5,337 nucleotides of DNA from Pseudomonadota bacterium (GCA_021812845.1 JAKAML010000127.1:1-5337); one strand, 5' to 3'. Shown: positions 1 to 5,337, counted from the stretch's first letter. The notes: generated from the sequence alone by a model not told the origin. Numbers and translations are program-made.

Positions 1-1184
1 TCGGGCAGGATGCCGCGCTCGCGTGCCTGGACGCCCATCTCGTCCACGGTCGCACTCACGATCCGTCCGAGATCGACCACCTCCTCGGTCAGCGGCGCGT
101 GACCGGCCTCGCTCGCGGCCACGAACAAGAGGTCGTTGACGAGTGCCGTCGTATGGCTGGTCTGCTCCAGGATGCGCGACAGGGCCTCGCGGAAGTCCGC
201 GGCGTCCGCGCGCGCGTTGCGCAGTGCGACCTCGCTCTCGCCGCGGATGATCGTCAGCGGCGTCCGCAGTTCGTGGCCTACCTCGGCCAGGAAGCGGCGA
301 CGCAGCGCCGAGGTGGACTCGAGCTGCTTGTTGGCGAGGCGCAGCTCGTGGGTTCGTTCCTCGACCGCGGTCTGGAGCGCCGTGCTCTGAAGCTCGAGCT
401 GGGCCCGGCGTCCGGCCAGCTCGTCGGCCATCGCGTTCATCGTCGATGCGAGCCGCGCGAACTCGTCGCTGCCTTCGATGCGGATGCGATGGTGGAGCCG
501 ACCGGCGCCGAAGGCCCGTGCACCGTCATTCAGGACTTCCAGCGGAATGCGAACGGTACGGATCAGCACCAAGATGGACATGGTCGCCGCAAGGAGACTG
601 GCCACGATCGCCCAGAACATCGTCAACTGCGTGAAACCGGCGAGGCGCCACTCCTGCTCGGAATTCTCCATGAGCTCGCCGATCTCGGTCTCGATGAGGG
701 AATGGGCCAGCGCGTCCAGCCGGTCGAGCGTTCGCAGCCGGTCCTCCGCATCCGGCTGCGGCGAGCCGCCGGAGACCAGCGCCGTCGACCCGTTCCCGAG
801 ACTTGCCGACGCCGAGACGAAGCCGGCGTAGTCGCGGAGGGCGTCACCGATGGCCGCCACGATCCGCTGCTCTCCGGGATTGTCATCGTTCTGGGAGCGG
901 AGGAACTTGCTCTCCGACTTGACCGACGTCTTGAGCTTCGCGAACAGCACGCCCAACTGTTGGATCGACCGATCCTCAGTCTGACTCGAGGGATCCTTTT
1001 CCAGCGCATGAATGAATTTCTGAAGCTGCGAGGCATCCACCAGAACCTGCTGGTCGAGCTGGAAACGCCTGATGCTCTGCTTGTTCTGCAGCGTGATCGC
1101 GTAGGCGAGCGCGTCGATGGCGATGTTGAAGCCTATCAGGCTGGCGATCACGATCGACAGCTTCTTGCGGACGGAGATGCGCAT
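1..1184 (-). CDS. Membrane sensor histidine kinase, 3' part missing
   Basis: Two-component sensor kinase of the inner membrane, expected to autophosphorylate on His and pass the phosphate to a response regulator not present here. The 394 visible residues show TM1 (about 9-31), a periplasmic or extracytoplasmic segment (about 32-185, helical and charged, no recognised ligand fold), TM2 (about 186-208), a HAMP linker (about 208-256, with the typical IRTVRIPLEVLNDGA start), a coiled coil (about 257-295) and a HisKA dimerisation domain with the H-box GHELRTPLTIIRGE, phospho-acceptor His304. The N, G1 and G2 boxes of the HATPase domain lie beyond the left edge, so catalytic completeness cannot be judged. 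The start is ATG at 1184-1182; a weak GGGAAA lies just upstream, and no better in-frame ATG was seen upstream. It is 309 bases from the upstream marR gene, so co-transcription is possible but unproven. The family is certain; the signal is unknown. Confidence 0.93.
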   Translation of the reverse strand, partial: MRISVRKKLSIVIASLIGFNIAIDALAYAITLQNKQSIRRFQLDQQVLVDASQLQKFIHALEKDPSSQTEDRSIQQLGVLFAKLKTSVKSESKFLRSQNDDNPGEQRIVAAIGDALRDYAGFVSASASLGNGSTALVSGGSPQPDAEDRLRTLDRLDALAHSLIETEIGELMENSEQEWRLAGFTQLTMFWAIVASLLAATMSILVLIRTVRIPLEVLNDGARAFGAGRLHHRIRIEGSDEFARLASTMNAMADELAGRRAQLELQSTALQTAVEERTHELRLANKQLESTSALRRRFLAEVGHELRTPLTIIRGESEVALRNARADAADFREALSRILEQTSHTTALVNDLLFVAASEAGHAPLTEEVVDLGRIVSATVDEMGVQARERGILP

Positions 1185-1362
1185 CGGATTTCCCGTATCG
1201 CGCGCACGGCGCGCCGTCGCGGCCGGTCGGCCGAGCGATACAGTAGCCCCGGATCCGGACGCCGTCTGCCCGATTGTCGAGAGGTGGAAGTCCGGTCGCC
1301 CGACGGCGGCGCCGGAATACGCGCCGTCACCGCTCAGCGTCCCTCCCACGGGGGCCTGGAAG

Positions 1363-1412
1363 CTGCAGGGATCCGACGCCGTGGTGCGGCGAGGGCAACC
1401 GGATCCCTGCAG
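1363..1412. repeat. 13-bp perfect inverted repeat with nested hairpin
   Basis: CTGCAGGGATCCG at 1363-1375 is exactly reverse-complemented at 1400-1412, with 24 bases between. Inside, CGCCG (1377-1381) and CGGCG (1387-1391) can form a second 5-bp stem around TGGTG. The structure is 82 bases after the marR stop and about 180 bases before the kinase start. No T-run follows on either strand, so it is not a classical intrinsic terminator. It could be a transcript-stabilising or attenuating structure or a protein-binding site. The symmetry is certain, the role is not. Confidence 0.7.
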
Positions 1413-1459
1413 TAGCCGGGCGCTCCTCGGTGCGGGGTGAAGAGGGAGCCCGACTTCCT

Positions 1460-1480
1460 GGGCGGCGCTCCACGCCGCCC
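1460..1480 (-). terminator. Terminator-like GC hairpin after marR
   Basis: GGGCGGCG (1460-1467) pairs perfectly with CGCCGCCC (1473-1480) around a 5-base loop, 13 bases past the marR stop codon in the direction of transcription. No U-tract follows, so efficiency as an intrinsic terminator is doubtful; it may act with Rho or only protect the 3' end. Confidence 0.45.
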
Positions 1481-1493
1481 GTCAACCGGTCCG

Positions 1494-2057
1494 TCAGTCA
1501 GCCCGGTCGACGAACTGCTCGAGTTGCGACAGGAACGCCCCCTGCTGCTCGTGCGGAACCGAGGCCATCAGCGCCTCGTTGGCGAGACGCACGGCCGGTC
1601 GCGCGATCTCGAGGATCTCGCGTCCCGCGTCGGTCAGCCGCAGCACCGATTCCCGGCGATCGAACTGCGAGCGGTGGCGCTCGATCAGGCCGCGGCGCTG
1701 CAGCCGGTCGATGATGTTGACCAGCGTCGACCGGTCGATTCCCGTTTTCGCGCCGAGCCGGATCTGGCTGTCGTCGGCGTGGCGCTCGACCTCGTCGAGC
1801 ACGGCGAACTGGCGCGCGGTCAGCACGAGCGACGCCAGTGCCCGCTCGACCGAGGCGTCGGCGCGTTGCGCCGCGCGGTGGAGGAGGTGATTGAGCGCGC
1901 GGGGCACCGGCGCTTCGGCTGTGGGCGCCGCCCCTGCCCCCCCGTCGTCGTCGCACGACGACGGCCGGCGGGTGATCGAGCCCGACAGTCCGCCGCCCCT
2001 CAGGCGCCGCTTGACGGCGTGCACCGGGCGGCTCGTCTGCAGTTGCAGCACAGGCAT
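1494..2057 (-). CDS. MarR-family winged-helix transcriptional regulator
   Basis: A dimeric DNA-binding regulator, 187 residues from the chosen start. The MarR core runs from about residue 54: a dimerisation helix (ALNHLLHRAAQRADASVERA), then a winged helix-turn-helix at about 82-145 with the family signatures TGIDRSTLVNIIDRLQRRGL and a wing ending DRRESVLRLTDAGREIL, then C-terminal dimerisation helices. Typical members have about 140-160 residues; here about 50 extra low-complexity residues precede the core, including one Cys (Cys35) and an SSCDDDGG stretch. ATG at 2057-2055 is preferred to the in-frame GTG at 2063 because a GGGGGG run (2068-2063) sits 5 bases before the ATG but would overlap the GTG. 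The gene lies 16 bases after the 102-residue unknown, so both are probably one operon driven from the promoter at 2453-2429. Ligand and targets cannot be read from the sequence; many MarR proteins repress their own operon. Confidence 0.9.
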   Translation of the reverse strand: MPVLQLQTSRPVHAVKRRLRGGGLSGSITRRPSSCDDDGGAGAAPTAEAPVPRALNHLLHRAAQRADASVERALASLVLTARQFAVLDEVERHADDSQIRLGAKTGIDRSTLVNIIDRLQRRGLIERHRSQFDRRESVLRLTDAGREILEIARPAVRLANEALMASVPHEQQGAFLSQLEQFVDRAD

Positions 2058-2073
2058 GGTCACCCCCCTGGAT

Positions 2074-2382
2074 TCAGGAACTCAGCGATCGAAGGGGCCG
2101 CAACTCGGCCGCGACGACCTCGACCAGATGAAAGATCAGCTCGTCGACGTCCTCAGTCCTGAACGTCGGCGCCAAATAGCCGGCTCGAATGAAGGCGTAG
2201 TCTCCCGCGACCCAACGGATCAGACCGATCGCGTATCCCCGGCGAGCCAGCAGCAGCCCGGATTCGACCTCCTCGATGGTGAACCCATCGGCGGCGGCGG
2301 CCTCGACGTAGTCGGGATCGCTCGACAGGTGGTGGACAATGTGGCGCGCCTTCAGATGCCAGGGATCGTCGATCGTCGTCAT
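2074..2382 (-). CDS. Conserved-looking 102-residue protein of unknown function
   Basis: I do not recognise this family. The 102-residue product is acidic, with no signal peptide, no membrane segment and no cysteine. It looks like a small folded alpha/beta cytoplasmic protein: a helical N-terminus with HLKARHIVHHLSSDPDYV, a middle TIEEVESGLLLARRGYAIGLIRWV of likely beta/alpha character, and a C-terminal helix TEDVDELIFHLVEVVAAEL. The frame extends upstream to a TTG at 2430, but that TTG lies inside the CGTT -10 element of the promoter, so it would not be transcribed. ATG at 2382-2380 is therefore chosen, with GGAT about 8 bases upstream as a weak ribosome site. It is the first gene after the promoter at 2453-2429 and is followed by marR after 16 bases, which suggests a stress-induced protein paired with a regulator. 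Real coding status is supported by GC-ending codons and position; function is open. Confidence 0.75.
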   Translation of the reverse strand: MTTIDDPWHLKARHIVHHLSSDPDYVEAAAADGFTIEEVESGLLLARRGYAIGLIRWVAGDYAFIRAGYLAPTFRTEDVDELIFHLVEVVAAELRPLRSLSS

Positions 2383-2428
2383 CCAGCAGGATCCGTGTCC
2401 AAGTCGTCGTGACGTTCTGTGTTCGGTC

Positions 2429-2453
2429 AACGCCGGGGACCAGGAGTTATTCC
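2429..2453 (-). promoter_or_regulatory. ECF-type promoter for the 102-residue gene and marR
   Basis: On the minus strand GGAAT (2453-2449) and CGTT (2432-2429) are separated by exactly 16 bases, as at the other two sites in this window. Transcription would begin near 2422, giving a leader of about 40 bases to the ATG at 2382. The flank CGCAC before GGAATA is shared in part with the other copies. The form resembles the alphaproteobacterial GGAAC-N16/17-CGTT ECF promoter with T in place of C at position five. Confidence 0.65.
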
Positions 2454-2521
2454 GTGCGTCCCGAGAATATGCGGCGCTGCTGCGCGTGTCCTGAACGAGA
2501 GATGAAGCGAAAATGAACCGT

Positions 2522-2549
2522 CAGGGCTCGGACTTCCTGTCCGGCCCTG
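2522..2549 (-). terminator. Terminator-like hairpin after the anti-sigma gene
   Basis: Read on the minus strand, CAGGGCCGGAC pairs with GTCCGAGCCCTG around the loop AGGAA, an 11-bp stem with one bulged A. It is followed by a tail containing TTCATTTT, moderately U-rich but interrupted. It is 70 bases past the anti-sigma stop and upstream of the next promoter on the same strand, so it would insulate the sigma/anti-sigma operon from the 102-residue gene. Confidence 0.55.
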
Positions 2550-2619
2550 CGGTCCACCGCCGACATCGTGCCGCTCGTGCGACAGAGGCGGCCGGCTGTG
2601 GCGGAGCGCGGTGTCGGGA

Positions 2620-3456
2620 CTACTTCCAGCCCTTCGACAGCAGCGCGTCCTCCTCGGACCGCGACAGCGCCGACTTGGCGCCCAGCGCGTCGAGGATGCC
2701 CTGGATCGCCGCGCCATCGCCGCCGCCTGCGGGGGCATAGGCCTCGCCCGGTACGATCTGCGGCGCCGCGGCAACGGCGACCGCGCCTTCGACGTGCCAA
2801 TGGCCGTCGCCGTGCCGACAGGCGACCGCGCCGACAACCGGCGCTCCGGACGGGTCGGACGACACGACCTCGAACTCGCGGCAGGCCCGCCCCGCGCGAT
2901 CGCGGAACGACCCGACGACCATCAGCTCCCGCTTGCCGCCGATCGGCAACGGATCACCGCTCGCCCGCGTCTCGAGGAGCGTTGCGACCGGCGTACCTGC
3001 GCCGAGCCGTCCGACGACGATCTCGGTGCCGACCGTTTCGCCCGGAGCACCGGCGCGCCGGCCCAGCTCGTAGCCTCCGAGGGATCCGACAAGGATCAAG
3101 ATCGCGGCCGCCATGCGCCAGGCCTGCCGCGGCACGACGCGATCGACGAGGCGGCGCCGCGGCTGCAGCGCCACCACGTTGTCGGCGGCCGCCGCGGCGG
3201 CGCGCGGCGCCGTGCCGAGGATCAGCGCGGCGAGCTTGTCCTCGCCGGGGGCGCCGGGCGCGATCTCGAACGCCTCCCTTGCGAGCTCCGCCGAGGTCCG
3301 AAGCTGATCGACGAAACGGCGCGCCTCGGCGCTCGTGTCGAGGTAGCGTGCGACGGCCGCCGCCTCGTCGGGCGGCAACTGGCCGTCCGCATAGGCCAGC
3401 AGCGTCTCGTCGCCGGGACGATCGGAAGGGGTGTCGGGCAGCTTGCTCCCACTCAT
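2620..3456 (-). CDS. Membrane-anchored anti-sigma factor
   Basis: This 278-residue protein is predicted to hold the ECF sigma factor encoded just upstream at the membrane. Residues about 15-65 resemble the anti-sigma domain of many ECF partners (DETLLAYADGQLPPDEAAAV, then ARRFVDQLR), without the HxxxCxxC zinc motif of ZAS proteins. One hydrophobic helix lies at about 113-130 (MAAAILILVGSLGGYELG), preceded by basic residues, which places the N-terminus in the cytoplasm and about 145 residues in the periplasm. The periplasmic part has GSFRDRAGRACREFEVV and GAVACRHGDGHWHVEG, with Cys192 and Cys213 its only cysteines; this resembles the C-terminal domain of 17 kDa surface-antigen proteins. A Gly/Ala-rich linker leads to a final helical tail. 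The ATG overlaps the sigma stop as ATGA, a classical coupled pair. Assignment rests on topology, gene order and the N-terminal pattern; the exact signal is not visible. Confidence 0.87.
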   Translation of the reverse strand: MSGSKLPDTPSDRPGDETLLAYADGQLPPDEAAAVARYLDTSAEARRFVDQLRTSAELAREAFEIAPGAPGEDKLAALILGTAPRAAAAAADNVVALQPRRRLVDRVVPRQAWRMAAAILILVGSLGGYELGRRAGAPGETVGTEIVVGRLGAGTPVATLLETRASGDPLPIGGKRELMVVGSFRDRAGRACREFEVVSSDPSGAPVVGAVACRHGDGHWHVEGAVAVAAAPQIVPGEAYAPAGGGDGAAIQGILDALGAKSALSRSEEDALLSKGWK

Positions 3457-3992
3457 GGCGCACGCTCCGTTGCGACGGGCCTCAGTCTCGCCGGCGCGCG
3501 CGGCGTGTCGATGGCCTCGGCTAGCTTGCGGCGGGCTCGCGCCAGTCTGCTCATGACGGTGCCGACCGGCACGCCGAGCGTATCGGCGGCCTGCTGGTAG
3601 CTCATTCCGTCGATGGTAACGAGTACCAACACGGCGCGCTGCTCCTCGGGCAGAAGCGCGATCTCGCGGCGGACGATCTCGAGCTCGTGGCGGGCCTCGA
3701 TCTGCTCGTGGATGCGCGCGTCGAACGCAACCGTCTCGCCGATGTCGGCATCGTTCGCGGCCGGGCGGCGCACGGCATAGCGGACACGGTCGATGCGGAC
3801 GGTCCGGATGATCTGGAACATCCAGCTGTCGAGGCGCGTGCCCCGCTCGAACTGGTGCAGCCGCGACAGGGCCTTCTCGCAGGCGGATTGCAGCACCTCC
3901 TCAGCCTCCTCCCTCGACCCGGTGAGCGCATACGCGAAGCGCCGCAGTCGCGGCAGCAGGGCGACAAGCTCCTGGCGAACGTCGTCACCCAT
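3453..3992 (-). CDS. ECF sigma-70-family RNA polymerase sigma factor
   Basis: Directs RNA polymerase to a dedicated set of promoters. The 179-residue product has the two-domain ECF layout: sigma-2 at about 11-77 (LLPRLRRFAYALTGSREEAE, then LDSWMFQIIRTVRIDRVR for -10 recognition) and sigma-4 at about 105-160 (ALLPEEQRAVLVLVTIDGMS, then QQAADTLGVPVGTVMSRLAR, the -35 helix-turn-helix), joined by a short polar linker. There is no C-terminal extension of note. The frame also has an ATG at 4025, but the predicted promoter's CGTT ends 2 bases before it, so that ATG lies upstream of or at the transcription start; ATG at 3992-3990, with AGGA 11 bases upstream, is chosen. The frame continues open far upstream (to 5336), but that part is antisense to the protease and not coding. 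It overlaps the anti-sigma gene by 4 bases. The promoter implies positive autoregulation. I cannot assign an ECF group. Confidence 0.93.
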   Translation of the reverse strand: MGDDVRQELVALLPRLRRFAYALTGSREEAEEVLQSACEKALSRLHQFERGTRLDSWMFQIIRTVRIDRVRYAVRRPAANDADIGETVAFDARIHEQIEARHELEIVRREIALLPEEQRAVLVLVTIDGMSYQQAADTLGVPVGTVMSRLARARRKLAEAIDTPRAPARLRPVATERAP

Positions 3993-4026
3993 CGCGGGCT
4001 CGATCCTGTGTCGTGTCGCCTTCATG

Positions 4027-4051
4027 AACGGCGACCGGTGCGCAATATTCC
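4027..4051 (-). promoter_or_regulatory. ECF-type autoregulatory promoter of the sigma/anti-sigma operon
   Basis: On the minus strand GGAAT (4051-4047) and CGTT (4030-4027) are 16 bases apart, with CGCA immediately before GGAATA. Transcription is expected near 4020, about 28 bases before the sigma ATG at 3992. ECF factors commonly activate their own operon, so this copy serves as the reference for the other two. Confidence 0.7.
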
Positions 4052-4150
4052 TGCGAAAACAGTTATTCGTGCATCGCGACCATATCCGCAACCGCGCCGC
4101 ACACGAAGTGCTTAACCGCGCGGCGGCGGACGCATTCGTGTCTCGCACCG

Positions 4151-4175
4151 GGAATAATCCGATTTGTGGAGCGTT
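4151..4175 (+). promoter_or_regulatory. ECF-type promoter for the S8 protease
   Basis: GGAAT (4151-4155) and CGTT (4172-4175) are 16 bases apart on the plus strand, preceded by CGCACCG. It faces the protease and would start transcription near 4182. The downstream leader is long (about 100 to 265 bases, depending on the true start codon). Confidence 0.65.
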
Positions 4176-4314
4176 GCTGATCGAAGGCGTGTCGAGACGC
4201 CCCGCCGATTGCCGGTCCCGCCCAGCGCCAGCGCCTCGATCGAATGAGCCGCGCCCGTCATCGGCGACAGGCTTCGTGCTATGTTCGTCAGGAACGCGAG
4301 CGGGTCGGACCACC

Positions 4315-4319
4315 GGGAG
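4315..4319 (+). promoter_or_regulatory. Candidate ribosome binding site for the protease
   Basis: GGGAG lies 9 bases before GTG 4329 and is the best Shine-Dalgarno match among the possible protease starts (ATG 4281, GTG 4329, GTG 4446, ATG 4470). The reading of this start is not secure because codon bias becomes strong only after about 4446. Confidence 0.4.
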
Positions 4320-4328
4320 TGCGAAATC

Positions 4329-5337
4329 GTGATCAATCTCCGGTTTCGAGCATCGGTGGACCCCAAGCCCGGGAAAATTTCCCGAACGGCTGATGGCGTC
4401 GCCGGGCGCCGGAAAGGCCAACAGGCGTGCCATGCCCGGTCGCGCGTGCGTGTCGCGGTCCGATACGCAATGGCGGTCGCCGCGGCCGCGGTGGCCTGGG
4501 ACGGCGCCGCCCGCGTGGCGGTTCCGGAGATCTCGCTCCTCGGCGTCGCGCGCGCCGATGATGACGACGGCGGCGGTGGCGGCGGGTTCCGGGGCAGCCG
4601 CGGCTTCGGAATCAAAGGCATCGGCATTCCGCGGATGATCTTCGGTGGCATCCCGCGCCTGAAGCTGTTCCGCGGCGGACCGCGGCGTGCCGCGCGCGCG
4701 GCACGCAGACCTGCCGCGGCCTCGGTCGCGACGCGGCCCGGGCCGGTGCGAGAGCTCGTCGTCGCCGGGCTCACGGCTGAAGACGTGGCGCGGCTCGCTG
4801 AACGCGGCTTCGACGTGACGGCGACGCGCAGCTCGGTGATCCTCGGCCGGTCCGTCAGCCGCATCGAGCCGCCGCGACGGCTCGGGATCTCCACGGCACT
4901 GCGGCAGATCCGCGATCTCGCCCCGCTCGCCACGGCGGCCCGCAACGACAGCTACCGACGGTCCCCGATCGCGCCCTACCGGCCGCAGGAGCAGTCGTGC
5001 GGGGCGGCCTGCGAGGCCTTCGTGCTGACTGGCTGGCGGCCCGATTATCTGCGCTGCGCCATCCCGGAGGCGATCGGCGTCGTCGATACGGGGGTCGATC
5101 CGGCCCACCCGGCGCTCGCCGGCGCCAGCATCGAGCTGGCCACGGTGCGCCGCGACGACCGGCCGCCGTCCAATCCGGCGCACGGCACCGGCGTCGTGAG
5201 CCTGCTCGTCGGCCAGCCGGGAACGGAGATCTCGGGCGTCGTGCCGCGGGCCAGGGTCTTCGCGGTCGATGCGTTCCACGCCGCGGGATCGGACGACGCA
5301 ACCGACGCCTACGATCTTCTCGCCGCACTCGACCATC
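4329..5337 (+). CDS. Secreted subtilisin-like (S8) serine protease, 3' part missing
   Basis: A peptidase of the subtilase family, presumably exported. The frame is open to the right edge (336 residues visible from GTG 4329). The catalytic Asp lies in GVVDTGVDPAHPAL (Asp253) and the catalytic His in AHGTGVVSLLVG (His285); the oxyanion Asn and the catalytic Ser are beyond the edge. Before them come an Ala-rich hydrophobic stretch (about 47-76) ending in VARA, a likely export signal cleaved before DDDD-GGGGGG (77-86), a Gly/Arg-rich linker, a small segment LVVAGLTAEDVARLAERGFD that may be a propeptide-like domain, and three cysteines (224, 228, 243) just before the catalytic domain. GTG 4446 would give a more normal signal peptide (MRVAVRYAMAVAAAAVAW) and matches where codon bias begins, but lacks a ribosome site; ATG 4281 is also in frame. 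It is divergent from the sigma operon and preceded by the same promoter type, so it is probably a regulon member. Family certain, start uncertain. Confidence 0.88.
   Translation, partial: MINLRFRASVDPKPGKISRTADGVAGRRKGQQACHARSRVRVAVRYAMAVAAAAVAWDGAARVAVPEISLLGVARADDDDGGGGGGFRGSRGFGIKGIGIPRMIFGGIPRLKLFRGGPRRAARAARRPAAASVATRPGPVRELVVAGLTAEDVARLAERGFDVTATRSSVILGRSVSRIEPPRRLGISTALRQIRDLAPLATAARNDSYRRSPIAPYRPQEQSCGAACEAFVLTGWRPDYLRCAIPEAIGVVDTGVDPAHPALAGASIELATVRRDDRPPSNPAHGTGVVSLLVGQPGTEISGVVPRARVFAVDAFHAAGSDDATDAYDLLAALDH

Larger units (their letters stand above)
1185..1493. other. Non-coding gap between marR and the histidine kinase
   Basis: No open frame here looks like a gene; the frames crossing it are arginine/proline-rich shadows. 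It holds a compact GC hairpin just after the marR stop and a larger 13-bp inverted repeat. No GGAAT-N16-CGTT promoter is present on the minus strand. A TACTGT element on the minus strand about 40 bases before the kinase start might be a -10 box, but I find no convincing -35 partner, so it is not called. Confidence 0.6.
3993..4328. other. Divergent control region between sigma factor and protease
   Basis: This stretch contains two opposed GGAAT-N16-CGTT promoters, one for the sigma operon (minus) and one for the protease (plus), with their -35 elements about 100 bases apart. It is visibly more AT-rich around 4040-4080 than the genes. A near-copy of the other promoter's flank, GCACGAATAACT on the minus strand (4072-4061), lies just upstream of the sigma promoter without a matching -10. 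No convincing gene lies here; the protease leader would be about 145 bases if GTG 4329 is the start. Confidence 0.65.

Noticed and set aside
1314..1340. GGAAT on the plus strand with CGTC downstream, similar to the sigma promoters
   Set aside because: The spacing is 19 rather than 16, the -10 is CGTC, and there is no plus-strand gene downstream.
1363..1412. PstI/BamHI sequences flanking a short insert, suggesting a cloning linker
   Set aside because: The surrounding sequence is ordinary genomic intergenic DNA with no vector sequence; short restriction sites in a GC-rich palindrome are expected.
99..1415. 438-residue plus-strand open frame
   Set aside because: Antisense to the histidine kinase, whose HAMP and H-box motifs are clear; the product is low-complexity Arg/Glu/Leu-rich with no domain.
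2425..2430. TTGACC as a sigma-70 -35 box on the minus strand
   Set aside because: No acceptable -10 lies 16-18 bases downstream, and it overlaps the better-supported ECF promoter.
2568..3600. Two plus-strand open frames of over 300 residues
   Set aside because: Antisense to the anti-sigma gene and running into the sigma gene; one is Arg/Pro/Ala-rich nonsense and neither has a ribosome site or recognisable domain.
4189..4332. Possible leader peptide ending in TGA that overlaps GTG 4329 as GTGA
   Set aside because: The GTG start has no clear ribosome site and the peptide is Arg/Ser/Pro-rich without coding bias; the overlap is probably chance.
4026..5336. Long minus-strand open frame continuous with the sigma factor, giving a 627-residue reading
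   Set aside because: It is exactly antisense to the subtilase, whose catalytic Asp and His motifs are unmistakable, and has no recognisable domain outside the sigma part. GC-rich codon bias commonly leaves the opposite strand open.

Overview
The window is GC-rich bacterial DNA with strongly GC-ending codons. The protein families and the promoter grammar (GGAAT-N16-CGTT, close to the GGAAC-N16/17-CGTT of alphaproteobacterial general-stress ECF sigma factors) suggest an alphaproteobacterium. No tRNA, rRNA, CRISPR array, insertion sequence or transposase was seen.

Layout, left to right. (1) 1-1184, minus: a membrane sensor histidine kinase, cut by the left edge before its ATP-binding domain. 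(2) 1185-1493: a non-coding gap with two stem-loops. (3) 1494-2057, minus: a MarR-family regulator with an unusual N-terminal extension. (4) 2074-2382, minus: an unrecognised 102-residue protein, 16 bases upstream of marR and probably co-transcribed with it. (5) 2383-2619: a gap holding a terminator-like hairpin for the genes to its right and a promoter for the genes to its left. (6) 2620-3456, minus: a single-pass membrane anti-sigma factor, overlapping by 4 bases (7) 3453-3992, minus: an ECF sigma-70-family factor. (8) 3993-4328: a divergent control region. (9) 4329-5337, plus: a secreted subtilisin-like (S8) serine protease, cut by the right edge after its catalytic Asp and His.

The main result is that the same bipartite motif, GGAAT-N16-CGTT with identical spacing, occurs three times. 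Each copy is intergenic and correctly oriented: before the sigma/anti-sigma operon, before the divergent protease, and before the 102-residue protein/marR pair. The simplest reading is a local ECF regulon: the sigma factor activates its own operon and switches on a secreted protease plus a cytoplasmic unknown/MarR pair, while the membrane anti-sigma restrains it. The anti-sigma periplasmic part carries two cysteines in a context resembling the C-terminal domain of 17 kDa surface antigens. The promoter positions also settle two start codons: 3992 for sigma and 2382 for the 102-residue protein. The histidine kinase has no such motif and may belong to another circuit.
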